64,000 nt of DNA from Akebia trifoliata (Eukaryota > Streptophyta > Magnoliopsida > Ranunculales > Lardizabalaceae). The translations under genes were made by a program, and so were the position numbers. The notes beneath the pieces are model-generated. The model had not been told where the DNA came from. It did not search any database and worked only from the letters and a program-made list of their open reading frames with translations. Below are positions 11,901 through 26,900 of the stretch, in pieces. The stretch lies in assembly GCA_017979445.1 (NCBI GenBank), contig CM030719.1:22413292-22477291 (forward strand). Direction: 5' to 3'. Position 1 is the first letter of the stretch, and every line of letters starts with the position of its first letter.

Positions 11901-14900
11901 ACGAGTTTTGGGTCCAAATTGTTTGAAAATTGTGTCGACCAAGGTATGGATTAATTTTAACAAGAGTAGATCAATGCTTCATTAGTCAAAAGTTAAATTA
12001 ATAAATATGATCAGCTATAACTAATTGAATATATTGCATTCAACAACTGCCAATCTATATGTCCTGCAACATGTCCAACAGACCAGCGCCACATGATACG
12101 CATCATTGTGTCACAACTGTTCACTTTGATAAAACAAGGTAAACTAATAAAACCATAAATTTGCCAAAAAAGCTAGAATGAGATGTATAGGGAACCACAA
12201 TCAAAACAGTGTCAATCTGCAACAATGCATCTATTTGCTTGAGTTTGTCAAGAGTAACAAAATTCTAATTTTAGATTACTTGGAAAGAACCACCATCAAA
12301 GTTGTTAACATGGTACACTTAAAAACCAACTACATGACAATATAGGTACCTAACAATTAACAGATCACAACAATTAAGGTCTAAGAAATTAGGTTAACCT
12401 CGGCAGTATGATCCTTCAAAATGTGCCGACAATTGAAGTTCCCATCTTCATACCCTTGCCACAAGCGAACAGTCTGAAAGAGTACATAATTAAATCAAAT
12501 ATGGATAACAGGGTGAAGAAACAAACCAACTATAGATTGCTCCAAAGACTCTTAAAAAACAAAACAAAATAAAAAAAACATGAAAATACCTTGTACAGAT
12601 TAACATAGAAAATATAAACACAACATTCTAATACAATGTTGGAGGAGTTGTAATCGACACAGAACTCTAATACAATGTTGGAGGAGTTGTAATATGACAG
12701 TTAGCATACACTCATAGCACGAGTTTTATCTGAGAGTATTCATGAAGTCATGAAAGATAAATGTAAAAGCAACTACATGTGTCTGGCTACTGCAGTTACA
12801 CATTTAAATAAACATGCTCTCTCTAACAAACATATTCAGATAACTATCAGAATAGAACCTTTGAAATAACAACCTAGCAACTCCATCCACCTCCCAGTCA
12901 TTAAGACCCCTACGGAATCCTAGCTTCCATGAGTTTCCATTTTCAGAGCTTAAAGATTTTTATTCGAGTTCGATAACAATAATACAAAGATAATTGTCCA
13001 TTATAAAAATACCATACATGACATTTTTGTCCAATCCATGCTATCAACCAGAAATTGCTCATTTTCAATAGCATATTAGATTTACTATTAAAAAATTATT
13101 CATACTCATGTTCATCATCATCAAAGCCTTATCCTAAAATGTTATTTATACTCATTTTCCAATACAATTTGTATATATTTGTTTAGTTTTATAACATCAT
13201 ATACATGTAATTAACCGTTTAATGTTCAATAATAACTAGCAGTTATATGACATGTAACACTCAGTTTTGTGTCTTATTTATTTGTTCATTTAGCGCAAAT
13301 TATTTGTCAGCCCAAGGCTATTTTTTTTATTATTTTTTATCATAAAGATACTTTTATTAATAAGAAAAAGGAAAGGGGGGTTAAGGGGACCAACCCAAGA
13401 AAACTAGTAGATAAACAAAAAAGAAGATAAGGAAAAAACCCAAACAAAGCTAACCCATTGACAAACATGAAGACAGTGTCCCAGTTGGGAGAGCGATGAG
13501 GTCATCCTTTGATATAGTATTTTTTTTATGTAAGTGTCATTTGATATAGTCTTCCGAGGATATTTGCAAAATGAAAACAGAATTTCATAAATGCATCTGT
13601 TTCAAGGTTGGAGAGGAAATCAAGTGCAATTTTTAGAGGGTATCTGGTGCAATGACAACCCTCTTAAGAAGAAATTTTTGATTGTATTTTCAATGTCCTC
13701 CATGAAAGGTTTTATGTGTTCAACTTTATGGTCCAAGCAAGGAAGCTATCGACAGATTTGGGGTTTAGGAGTTTTCAAATATTGGGAGATCCAAGATGTC
13801 GCTAACCTTATCAATCTTATCTTCATCGGCCTTACCTCAATTTGTATAGAGGAAAGAAGGGTGTGGGACTTTTGATGAGGACGTCATAGCCATTAGTTAG
13901 GTTAAGGATGGTTTTTAGGTTATTTTCCATGTGTTGGGTTAATTTTCCAGATTTTAGTTGTTGAACTTATTAATGAGCGTATTCTTATGTTTTCTTTTAT
14001 TTACTAGTGGACCAAGGCCTTGTTTTTTTAATAATTATGTGGACCAGCCACCCAAGTGATGTGGGTCCGCATGGGGGATCATACATCCCACTAATAATTG
14101 CTGTAATTCTAAGGTTAGTTTAGGTATCTGATTTTCTAATTGTTTTACTGTTTCTTATTAGTATAAAAAGATTTTATACTGTAAATTTTCAGCTTCTAGA
14201 ATAAAAATTTACAGGTTTCTCTTATATCCAGTGATTGGGTGGTGGTGATGCCAAACCTCCTAGGTGTGATTCCAAGGTGCGTGTTGTATTTCCATAGTGT
14301 GATTCCAAGTAACTAACATAAATCTATCTTCTCCTGTCTCGTCATCTACTCCATCTTTCTTTCATCTTTCCCTTTTGATTTTCTGTTTTCTACAAAACGC
14401 AGCCATAAAAAACGCAGTCAAACCTTGATATCTCCCAAAACCCCGTTATTTTTTTATTGAACCTCCCCTAAAAACCTACTGCCATTAATACCAGGGCAGC
14501 ACCCTTTGTGCTGGTCTATCACCCATCTCTAAAACCTTCCATTACCCCTACAAACCATGCTGAAGCTGATCCAGCACATCTAAATCTTACCTCAAGCCCT
14601 TTCATATACCTTCATACCTGTTACCCCTGCAATACAGCCCAAACAAACCTATCCCTTCTGCTGTCCAGCCAAATTACATCCCTCCATAACCCCTCCTACA
14701 TCTATTCCAGCCCTCAATTGTGTTCTTGCATCTCATTCCAGCCACCCTCCCAACACCCCCAATTGTTACCTACGCTATAAACCCTAGCTTCATCCCCTCT
14801 AGTAACCTAATTGAACCTATCCATTATCCTTAAAATCCAACAAAACCCTCCTAGACCTTATAATGCGGAACGCAACTGATGATGAGAATTACCATAATTT

Positions 14901-17900
14901 TAGTTTGCCAGTGGCGAAATCTTCCCAATCGAGGAGAATTGATGGGGACACCAGATCTTGAAGAGTAGATTTTAGCTTTATTTTAGATTTCTGTTTTAGG
15001 ATTTGAAAATTAGGAGAGAGAACGTTCCGAAAATTAAGTATTTTAGTTTTATTAGGACTCTTGGTTGATTTTCTTTATACATAGATTGTATTAGGGTTTA
15101 TTTACAGAGAATGAATGGAATAAACATGAAGTTTCTGTTTTCTTTTGAATGTTGGTGCATTCAACATGGTTAATGCCATAAAATCATTGTGATGATTTCA
15201 AGGTAAATATCATTTTTTCTTTCTTTAATTTTCTTCTTATCCTCTATCTCTTCTTCAATTCATCTTTTCTATTTTATTATTTATTATTATTTGTGAGAGA
15301 TCAAGAAACCGTTAATCCTTTCAAGAACCCAACCCATAAATTTTATTTTCTTGATTTTTTTTTTCGAGAAATCTTGAATTCTTGATTCTTGATTCCTTGA
15401 AGTCTTGGATGCTTGAAACCCCATTCTTAATTCTTGAATCTTGAAATCCCTTTCTTGAATCTTGATTCTTGAAACCTATAAACCTTAACCTTTAATCACT
15501 TCCCTACCCTACAAACCTTTAACCATTTTATCTATCCTACCATAATTGAAATAAAATTTTCATCTTACCTTTTGGGTTTACCCCATCTTAACTCCAATCA
15601 TAAACCCAATCTCAAATCTTTAATCCTTACCCAAACCTAAACCAAATCTACCCTATACCCAAATACCCTAAATCCCCTATTTTTCTTAAATCAAATTCCA
15701 TTTTCTTATCTCTCCTCACCGTCCTGCATCACCTTACTTCAGGTTCACATGAAAATGCTATATTGAAAATTGCTGAAATTTAATGAGTATTCTTATTTAT
15801 GCATACATTCAATTCCCCTAACATTATCATAACTTGGATTGACTTTTGAACCTAAACCTATCCTGAAATCCTTAATTGGATCAAGGGAATTTAAAATGAT
15901 TATTGAATTAAACCCTAAGCTAAAGAAAAGCTAGTCTTTCATTGGCATTCCGCCCTTCAAACACTTGAAAGTCTAATATTGTGTGATTTTTTTCATAAAA
16001 GTAAAAAAATTTATTAAAAAAAACAGGATGAGGGTCCCTGGGATAAAAACTTATCAAAAGAGGAAAACAAGAAAACAAGAAACCACAAAAGATAGCGCTA
16101 ATCTCCCAAATTACAAATGAGATCCCAACGAACAACAAAGTCTTCAAAAAATAGCCCCTTAAACTCTTTAAAAGTCTTTCCCCCCAAAAAAAAAGCAACC
16201 CCAACACATTAATCTTGAGATCATCACAAGATAACTCCTTATCTTCAAAAATTTGATGATTCCCCTCCTTCAATGAACCCCAACAAATGACAAAGGGCAA
16301 TAGGCTCCATAGGATTCGCTTTGAATGTCGAAAAGAGAAACCCTAAAACAGCTACACATCAAAAAGCTCCCGGATTGTTCACGGTAAGCATCCTTCCAAA
16401 CCAAATAGACCAAGGTAATGAAACCACAACCGATTCGCCAACCCACAATGCATAAGGAGATGATCAACCGTCTCTTCTACACAAGGCACAACAGTTCGGC
16501 ATTTGAAGGTCTCCTATGATAAGTTGATCCGAAGTGGTTAGCTCCCAAAGATGCTTGCCATGAGAAAATTGAAATTTTAGAAGGAACCTTTGTACCCCAA
16601 ATCATAGTAGCTGGGAAGAGAGATCGAAATTGGTAAATCAGCCATATACATCGACCGGATGGAAAAAACCCCTTCACTTGTACCATTCCATAGTCTACAA
16701 TTGTTGATCTCACCAAGAGTTGTACCCGCATGAACTTACTCCAAGAGACGCTCCACACTACTCACTTCCCAATTATTAAAGTATCTCTTAAAACTAAAGT
16801 CCCACGATCTTTCCAAACCATTACCTACCAAGAAATTTTCAGTAGACATTCCCTTTTTGCCCGACACCTCTAAAAAAGATTCGGCAAAAATTTCTTCAAC
16901 AGGATATCTCCACACCATCTATTTTCCCAAAAACATAGCCACCAAAGTCTCCGACTTTTTCAAAAAGTCGTGTTTAAATCGTTATTTTAAAGATTGGTGA
17001 TTAAATCCCGACTTTTTGAAAGAAATTGCGACTTAAACAAAAAAATTGATTTAATCGTCACTTTATAAAAGGATTTTTTCAAAGACCATTTATTCTTGTA
17101 GTTTAAAATAGGATTTGATGATATAAATGATAACACCAACTAGTAGAAAAAAAAAAATACATTGTCTTAACACTATTTTGATTTTCTCTCGATTTTTCCC
17201 AAATTTTTTGTTTTTATTTATTTTTCCCTTACCAACTTATTCCCAAACCCCAACTTGGTGACTATGCCCAAAAGCAAACCCTATTTTCCCTCCTCACCTG
17301 GAACTTAACTTTCTTATAGAATGAAGGAAAACGACGTAAAATGCATTTTTTCAAACCCCACACCCATATGCCCCTTTCGCTTCTTTTTTTCCCAACTCGA
17401 ACTTGTTAGCCACCACCTCTCTCCACAAGCTTCCCTCTTCCTTACCAACTCTCCACAACCATTTAAACAATAATGTGGAATTCATCATAGCAAAACTTCA
17501 AAACCCCAAACCCCCTCTGACTTTTGGCAAACACATCTTGCTCCAACTCACCATATGATACTTTCAATTATTATCCTTGTCATGCCAAAAAAAACCCCTA
17601 CACATTTTATTCATCTTAACCTCCACACTACGTGAGGCAGAGAAAAGAGACAAGTAGTTAGGGATGCTAGGAAGTGTGCACTTGATTAGAGTCAATTTCC
17701 CTCCTTTAGATAAATACCTCGCTTTCCAAGTGCTCAGGCCTCCTAAGCATCATCTCCAAAACTAGATCCCAAATCTCCTTGCTTCTAAAATTTGCACCAA
17801 GTGGTAAACCGAGATGAGTGTAGGCAAATACCCCACCTTAAAACCAACTAACACCGCCATCACATCACCCATATGCGTAACATTAACCCCCATCACCATA

Positions 17901-20900
17901 CTCTTATTTAGGTTAACAAGAATGTCAGATATTTCCTCAAAACTCTCAAGAATGCTACTAAGGAATCTCAATTGTGATGCCGAAAAATCTAGGACAATGA
18001 GAGTGTCATCCGTGAATTGAAGGTGAGTTATGAGATGCCCTTGATTTCAAGATCATTCTCCTAAGATGATAATAGATCCTTTTGAATGTCACATATACAG
18101 TGATAACGAATCCCCTTGCCTTAAGCCTCTAGAACTCTTGAAATACCCTTCGGGAGACCCATTCACCAAAATAAAAAATGAAGAAATAACACATTTCATC
18201 ACCCAATTAATCCATAAAATGCCAAAACCCATGCTACGACGAATATACTCAAGGAAAGACCAATTAACACGGTCTTAGGCTTCTTCAAGATCGATCTTAC
18301 AAACAAGACCTGCTTCATTTAGTTTTCTTCTTGGATCAATGTACTCGTTCGCAATAAAGACCCCATCCAAGATTTGACGATTGCTATAAAAGCCCCTTGA
18401 AACGGCCCAATAACACAATGCAAGACCTGTAATCTCATTGCCAACATTTTCGATAAAATCTTATAAACCGACCCAAGTAAGCCAATCGGACAAAAGTCAG
18501 AAATGTCTATTGCCTTTCCTTCTTCAGTATCAAAGCCACAAAAGCACAATTCGAACCATGATCAAAGAACCTTCTCTAAAGAAATCTTCCACAAGCACTA
18601 AAAGATCCTCCATAATGATATCCCAACAACACTTGGAGAAAGCCATAGAAAGACCATCTGGTCCTGATGCCTTGTCATCCGCCATAACCTAATAGAGGAA
18701 GACACCTCTTCCTCATCAAAAGGTTGCTCTAACCAAGCTTGTTGGTCCTCTGAGATGCACTTGAAACGTAGATTATTAAGCAAGAATTCACAACCTCTCC
18801 AAAATGTCTCATCCGTGAAGAAATTCAGGAGCCCCCAACATTTCGAAAGAAAAATGAATGACCTTGAAGTCTCCACACACACCCCAAGGCATCTCCCAAT
18901 GGAAACTAACATCCTCCAGTTCTTCCCAAAACTGAAGCCTATCTCCGTAATGTGATGGACCATAAACCCCCGTAAAGACCTACCAAAAATATCCCCTGCT
19001 AGCCTGCATAAAACAGAAATAGAAAATGCACCGACCAAGTCTTCCTCCACCTCAATGTACTTCTAGTTCCACATAACTAAAATAACTCCAGTTGTGCCAA
19101 TGGAGGGAAGAAAACTCCACCCCTTTTCTCTAATACCCCATAACTCTCTAATAGTCACATCATTCACCACTTCCAATTTAGACTCCTATAATACCACCAA
19201 CTATGGTGCTTCAATTCGTAACATAGCCTTAATAATTGTTCTCTTTGATCTATTATTAAGACCGTGGACATTTCAAGAGAGGATTTTAGGATGCATTGTT
19301 CACCACTGACTTTCGCCCCTTCCTCCTCGAATAGGTGGATTTTAGAGGGCATTCCTCCAAATCCATGTGTAGTTCTTGGACCTCCATATTCCATCTGGCC
19401 TTCTTTCTATCTTGATTCTCGCTTAGTGAGTGGCCCACCTTCCGAGGACAGATGGGCTAGGTTGGTAGCAGGATACGGGCTTAGCTCAATTCGATTATAG
19501 AGGGGAAGTGGGTTCTCCTTTTAGCCTTATCAGGAATAGCCAGGAAGCTGCTCAATCTATGGGGCATGCCGACTATGCTTGTAATGAGCAGGGTCCATTC
19601 CTCTCAGTGGGAGGGGAATGAATGAAGCTACTTCCTATCTCATGGCAACGATTGGTGGATGGCGGTGGCTCATCATGCATCAATCTAAGAAAGGAGGTAG
19701 GGGCTGCTACTCGACTCTATGAATTCTTTTAGCTGGGATGGGAACTTCTCTACCAAACATAGATAGGATTGGCACCCAACAAAATCGACCTTAGCTAGTT
19801 CTACCACAATAGTACTCGAAGACTCTGCATTCCTATCAAAAGTGCTCTCCCCAGACCTCATCAAGGATCTATCCGCATTCTGGACTGTTGCTGGAAAAAT
19901 GGGCTATAAACAAGATCCAAAAGAGGAGACCTCCAAACGAATCTCAATACTCATGGAATTTGACTAGTCCATAGAATATTGAAATAACAGGTACGTAGGT
20001 CAAGGAACTAGAGGAAGCTACCGATAAAAAAAATATAAAAGAAAGGAAGCTGACAAACTAACTCCCATGGCCTTCTTAGTCCACCCCCAAGTAGAGAAAA
20101 ACAAGTCTCCAAACTTCTTACGTTGCCCACACACTTGCTCTCCATATCAAGAGACTCATACCTAAAGCGAATACTCACTATTACAAACGACTCCCAAAAT
20201 TGAATAGTACCCCTTCTAAAAATGAAGCTGAAGAATAAAAAGGCTTGTTGATAGAAAAAGTGGATAGTAGTCGAATGAGGTAAACAACACGGCTACCTTC
20301 GAGATTCTCTATTTCGCTAGCGTGTGGACCAAAGAAGGCTAACTCCTGTTGAAAGGAGTGGCTCAAGTCACTAACTGGAACCTAATCCTCATACTTAAAA
20401 CGCAATAGGTCCAAACCTTCTACTAGTTTGAGCCCGGCCCCAGAAAGCTCACGCCCTTCCTCTAATATTTCATAAACTATGTCCAACCCGTTAGAGTGTA
20501 GAAACCCATTAGTACCATCCATAGCAGGCACAACTCCCAAATCCAACCCAAATTTATCGTTAGAGCCCACAATCAATAACTTAGCACTCGTTCAGTTGAC
20601 ATCGCCTACTAACTCTAAATCGCCCATAGAAACCAATGAGTTAGGAACTACCGATTTCGATTCCGATCCCACATTTGATCCAGATGTCACCTCCCCCCGC
20701 AACTTCTGAATACACATAACCCACATTAGCTGAATTCGATACCTCCACAGCTCGAATAGGACAATAGTCCATGTGGTCATCGCGATGACACTCAGGCAGC
20801 TCAACCACACTTTCCTCGTGATTTGCAACACGAAAGCCCCCACCCGTCAGAAATTTGAAATTTGAACCACCATTTGAAATACCCATGTTATTTGATGTCC

Positions 20901-23900
20901 CCAAGACCTGGTTAGCTACCATCAAGTCTCCGTCACCATAGGCCCTTTGCACCATATTTTCCGATAATCCAAATTCTCCCACATAAATCTTGAACTTCTT
21001 GAACTTCTTGAACACCCTGATGTTTAAAAACAGAAGTCACATCAATTTCCAATCCTATTCTATAATCGAAACCATTAAGGAGAATTTCAATCCCCTCTGG
21101 TATCCTCCATCTGCTAGCCTTCACTCATAACCTAGCTATAGACAAGTTCTAAAGCTTCAGCGATCGAGAGTCCACCTCCAACAGACTCCCTAAATGATTC
21201 TCGATTTTTATGAATGCAGAGTCTACCCACATGAAAAGGTAACCCATAGACCTTGACCCATGTGTCCTCACTGAACCAAGACTCCTCCAACCTATTGATT
21301 CTTGCAAACCATTGATGAAAGATGATAGTGAAATCATCCACAGCCATCTGTTTGAGTTTGCACAACATAGTCCAATCCTCCACACACGCCAACACCAGAG
21401 CGCATTTGTTTGACATCCAGGGATACCATCTCGCCTTCCTGAGTTCCTTTAGCCTAGGGGTGACAACCTTGCAAATGTTATTCCATTTTTCATCTGGGAA
21501 ATCAGCTTCATAGATCACCACCCATTTCCACATCCCAATTTTTTTGTCAACTGATTCATTGTTATATGAGTTTTCTTCCAGATCTCCAATCTCTTCCCCC
21601 GATTGATTAATAGGATTCCTAGCAGTCAGCGTCTCTGCCATCTTCCCTTCTGGTTCAGCCGCTGCCTTTAATGCCAACCTCAGCTCTCACCAGCCATCTT
21701 GATCCTTCTAGTATGAACAAAGGTCTGACCCATCCTCTAGGTGTACCTAAGAACCTAATCTAATTGCCTACTAGATTTTCTACTATTATATGATTGAATG
21801 AGATTCAAATTTACGCTTTTAGTTACTCTTACTGATTTATTCATGCTCTCAGACCCGTCATTTAGATTAAGCATTACTTTCCAACATCAGCTTGTAGTTG
21901 GGATGGTAATTGTCTGTCAAATCATTTCTGCACTTGATTCTATTGATGATTTTGATATTCTTGTGTCAACAACCGAGGTTCGTAAATTCCATCCAAAGTC
22001 AGCTTTTTGGTCTACACTGCAGCTTTAGATAATTGCACATCATATCAAAGCTAGGAGAATGATTTTCTGTTCCCTTTGCAAATCAAGTTATAAATTTTTC
22101 AACCACCTCTAAATTCATTGTGATTTCACTCATGAGGTGCGGTCCTATTTTCTATCTTTTTTCAAACCTTGTGGTACTTTTCCAGCTCAAGGTGTAATTT
22201 GTTTCATGGTTGGCAGATCAAGGCCTTCGCTGTCGGAGATATGATTATTAGAAAACTTATTCCTTTTGCCATAGCTTCTAGAATAAAAAGAATTGTAGGA
22301 GTTTTGAAGGGAAGAAGTACTATCTTCCTGAGGTTATTATTAGTGTTAATGGCTTTCTGTTTTTATGCAAGTTATTCTTTTAGTTTATGTGTATTTTTGA
22401 GGATCTGTAGTTTAGATGGGACGGACCATAGGAGTCAATTTAGTTTTGTTTTGCTTTCTTGCATTGGAGGTCCTCTCATCCTCCTTTATTCTTTCAATAA
22501 ATTTCTTAATATGTCAACCCCCCCCCCCCCACACACCAAAATAAAAAATTTGTTCAACTGTACTAGTGTGCCCTCGGCTTATCAGTGTTTATTGGTATGT
22601 ATCAATGTGAAAGTGTGATATATTTAATACAAATGGTTGTAAGATTCATTTTATAATGTAAAACATCTTCTTAAACAATATTTATCACTAAATATTGGTT
22701 TGGATTTATGTTTTGAAAAATTCCCAATGTTCCATATCATCTCCATAAAGGCTCTGGTTTCTTCCTGACCAAATCATCCCCTCAAAATAGAACTTTGAAC
22801 CTTGGATGTGAGTAATGGCTTAAAAGTACTTTTAACCCACTTTTTTAATATATTTTTTTACCTATAAAAAAAATGAGTGTACTTTTGATCCATATTACAA
22901 GCATATAGGTTACTTAGAGAGAGTTGAATGATACCACTTCACTCAACTCAAAGTTAAAATAAAAATAAATAAATAAATAAATAAACCTTGTGTATATAAA
23001 TTGCAAAATCATCCAAAAGATCAAAGAATCTCTTTTATGATGCAGTTGAAGACATCTAATTCAGTTTCCCATGAAGAGAGGGAGGCGAAGAGACTGGATA
23101 GTGGTAGCACATGAATCATAAATGCTAATATGTGGAAATTTACAAATGCCATCATAATTCATCAAAGTCAGTCCCAAAAATTTAGAGCCAGCAGAATGAA
23201 TCATGTTCAACCCTTCAATTCTGTCTGAGGTCATGTCATGCCTTTAGCATAAACAGAATCATTTCCAAATGTGAAAAAGACTTACCTTATCCGCTGAACC
23301 AGTCACAAATAACTCATCCCGAGGTACAAATTTGACACTGGTAACCTAAAGAGAGATGAGAACATGAAGCCCCATTAGCTTAAGATTCAAATTACACAAC
23401 ACAACTCCAGCTACAAAAAACAAATAAGAAACAAGACAAGACCTTCTTAGAGTGGCCACTGAGAGTAGATAAGATCTGCCCAGATGTTCGATCAAATAGA
23501 ACAGCATTTGTGTCAACCCCTCCAGTTGCAATGATATCCTGTCAGTCAAAAACAAGTTAACTTTGATGATCAAAAGTATGAAATAAACATGCAAGCTAAA
23601 GTCAATAGTTTGAATACTGCAGTCTGTCGTCAATACTAAGGCTCCAAAAGAAGGGCTTAATGAAACTAAATTGATTTGATAACAAATCATAAACTACAAT
23701 CCATGGGAGACCCTTTGTTTTTTTGGTGTAAGGTAGATATTGCTTTCAAAGGGGTCTTCTTGGAGGATTTTGTATTTAATTGGAAGACCCTTTGTTCCTG
23801 TAAGCTTTTTGTTTCGTTTTGTTTTGTTTTGTTTTTGTAATTGTGGTCGGTCATCTCGACCACCTTTCTTAATACATTTCTGGTTTACCAGTAAATAAAC

Positions 23901-26900
23901 TACAATCCATGGATCTAATATGCTAGGGACACACCTTTTTGATACATATATATATATAAGGAAGTGCATATAAAAACAGATACACATACAGATTCATGAA
24001 CATGTATTAAAGAACAGTGAATGTCATAATATTGTACCTTTGTTGGATGGATATCGGCAGATAAAATGCCTGGCTTGCTAGTCTTGTGAAGGGGATGGCT
24101 AGAGAGCTGAGTGTACCTCTCTAGGTCATCAATGGAAGCCAACGTTGGAGAGATCTACAAATGGACAAAAAAAGTATGCAATCATGATCATCAAAGAACA
24201 CCTGAACTTCATTAGGGGTCTTTCTTCTGAAATATAAATGAATCAAAGAGGATAACAAAAAAAGGTGAAAAACTCTTCTTTTTTTCTTTTTTTTTTTAAA
24301 GCAAGATTTTCTGAATAATAACAACCGGATTGGAGTAGCTTACCTGCCGCTTTTTCCTCTGTTGTGAAAGAGTAGCATTACAGTCTGTGAGCTCCGCAAT
24401 GATCTCAGATGAAATACCCGGTCGAATTTTCTTCCCACCAGGACCCAAGTCTTCATCCTCAGCCACTGAAAAAAATTAAGTATAGACCAAACAATAAGAT
24501 ACAAATGAATTTTGATGCATAATATAAAACCATTCAACTTAAACATTCGCAAAGCAAGAACCTCTTTTCCCATTACTAAGCACTGGAGCATTTGCTGTAG
24601 CAGCAGTTGATGCTGACATGGGAATCTGTCTTTCTATCTGAGCCAATAATGCCCTAGCTTCATCCCTTTCTTTTTTCAATCTTGCTATAACACGGCAAGC
24701 AGCATCATGCTGTCAATACATGAATCGATTTATTAGTAATGCCAATATTTAGTTGGTAACACACTGAAATATTTACTGGTAGAAATAAATAGAAAATAAA
24801 TCAACGGACTGAACAAAACTATATTTTGAACGTGTCTAACCAAGAAATTGCAGGGCATCACAATCTCAGAATGACCTTTATTTATTTCTGTGTTTTCAAA
24901 CTCATGACATGCCCCTTCACTTGGGTTTTCTGTGAGAGACTAATGCAAATGACCTAAATGTGCTCATCTTCAACTTCTACTCTAGAGAACCTCTTGATTT
25001 TATCCGCAAAACTAGTCATCTTCAACCTAAGGGTAAGGTTTATTACCCTTTTTTTCAATAAGTGAAATCCTTATCACAAATTATGTCTTTCTGAAATCAA
25101 ATAAAAATTCAACCTTAAGATTCTATCTTCTTCAACCTTCACAAGAACAATGTACGATTTTCATAGAAGTACATGACGGATTTTGGGGTAGAAAAACCAA
25201 GGGTTTCTATAAGACATTGGAGAAGATGAGGTTAAGATGAGATTGAATAGGCAAAAATTAGTTTACCCTAGTCTAGAGAGTTACAACTTGAAGATGAAAG
25301 ATGTTTAGGGTGAAATCTTCACCTTAAGAATCAAGGGGGTTCTACAAGACACTAAAGATGATGGGCATTCTACCTCCTCCAACCTTCAAACCTCAAGAAC
25401 TCATGGGATGGGTTTTGGGTAGAAAAATCAAGGATTTACACTAAACATTGAAGACAATGAATAGGCTATCTCCTTCAATCTTCAGACGTCAAGAACGAGA
25501 TACTGTTTTGGAGAAGGTAAAAGATGGGTTTTAGGATAGAAAAATCAAGGCTTCTCTACAGTTTATTGAAGATGATGGATTAAAGATGAGGTTGAATAGG
25601 TTAAACATAGTTTACCCTTCAAGTTAGCAACTTGAGGATGGCATATTTTCTGGGGTATTGGAGATAAGGGGCATTTACGTCAGTTTATACTAATCTCTAG
25701 AAACCTAGGTCAAGGGGGCTCTTTTTTTTTTTTCCTTTTTTTACTGGTCATTGATTTAAGAATGATTTGGAATGCTGATTGAATATTTAGTCTTTAGATG
25801 GGATTCTATAGTGTGTAAAATGTAGTTGGGCTACTTTGGTTTTGCTTTTCAGTCAATGTAGTATTTCCCTTTGCTTTGTCATCTTGACAACCAGAACTCT
25901 TTGTATTATCTTCTAATTTTTAATATGATATGTTACTTAACAAAAGAAAGAATGCCATAAGCAGTTCATCAATGTGATTAACAAGACATATTTCCATCAC
26001 TTGGAAGACATGGAGAAAAATGCCAGCGCGGAGCACTTCTTTTCAACCATAAAGTTCCCAACTGGATAACTCCTTCATTCCGAGAGCTAGAAGATGAGAT
26101 TGAGGAAGTGAGGTCATGCAGATACATAACTCCACAATACAAGATTTCCAAAAGAGATTGTTTGAACAGTGGTGGGGAAACCCTGTCCCATCAGTAGAGG
26201 CTTTCCTAAATGACTAACCGAATCTTAAGTGCTCCCTTCAAAGTTCAACCAGAGCCATCTTTGTGGTGAATCCAAACATCAAATCTTCAGCCCTATATTG
26301 GGAGTAGGAAAGGGATTCCAAATCAAGAGTGGCACATAGAGCAAAATATTGCTGCTACTAGGATCCAAACATCAAAGCTTCAGTGTTAGAAATCAGGCTG
26401 CCAGAGGTAGGACAGTATCAGGTGCCGCACCAGGGACCATATCTCAACTCAAAGTCTTTATGCATCACAAGAATTTAACGACAGTGAGGTCTCCTCAACC
26501 TCCTCTGTCATGTCTTTGATTAGTAATTTTTATATTTGTCAGGAAAAGAAAGGGGGGTATATAGGATATGCTTAGATCTCAATAGATTGTATTCAACAAA
26601 GATCAGATCAGATAGGTACTTTTTGTAGTCCCAAAATTGTACACACAAAAATTACAGACAAATATATGCTCATTTTGCAAAATAATTGGGATAGAAAAAT
26701 GTTTCAGAAATTAAAAGATAACATACTCAACAATGACATTACCTAATTGAATAAACTTAATCCTAAACAATCTCTACCAGGGGACAAATATACTAGAAAA
26801 GGTCCAAATTTTAGTGCAGATTGTGCACATGCACACCAATTATCAGTACCTGGTATAAAGCATGACTCAGCTCTTGCCTTGCTGTATGTAATTGCTGCTC

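Larger units (their letters stand above)
5936..23538 (-). other. PRP19 exons 9-18: WD40 propeller, with introns 10 and 11 of 10.8 and 4.2 kb
   Basis: Blade motifs read in order are [20 protein letters not shown] and GHSKK (exon 9), [16 protein letters not shown] (exon 10), [11 protein letters not shown] (exon 11), [19 protein letters not shown] (exon 12), [19 protein letters not shown] (exon 13), [10 protein letters not shown] (exon 14), [17 protein letters not shown] (exon 15), [16 protein letters not shown] (exon 16), [16 protein letters not shown] (exon 17) and [15 protein letters not shown] (exon 18). Intron 10 spans 12474-23285 and intron 11 spans 8214-12398. Both are filled by retroelement debris, while the exon boundaries remain clean. 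Confidence 0.92.

Noticed and set aside
21132..21677. 181-codon minus-strand frame considered as a separate gene
   Set aside because: Its [13 protein letters not shown] and VYGLPFH motifs are those of the LINE ORF1/DUF4283 class, and it is followed in order by endonuclease and reverse transcriptase of the same element.
25770..25935. Possible LINE 3' tail in intron 5
   Set aside because: Only a vague resemblance (GTCATCTTGACAACC, ending in TTTTTAATATGATATG); no coding remnant or poly(A) boundary to support it.
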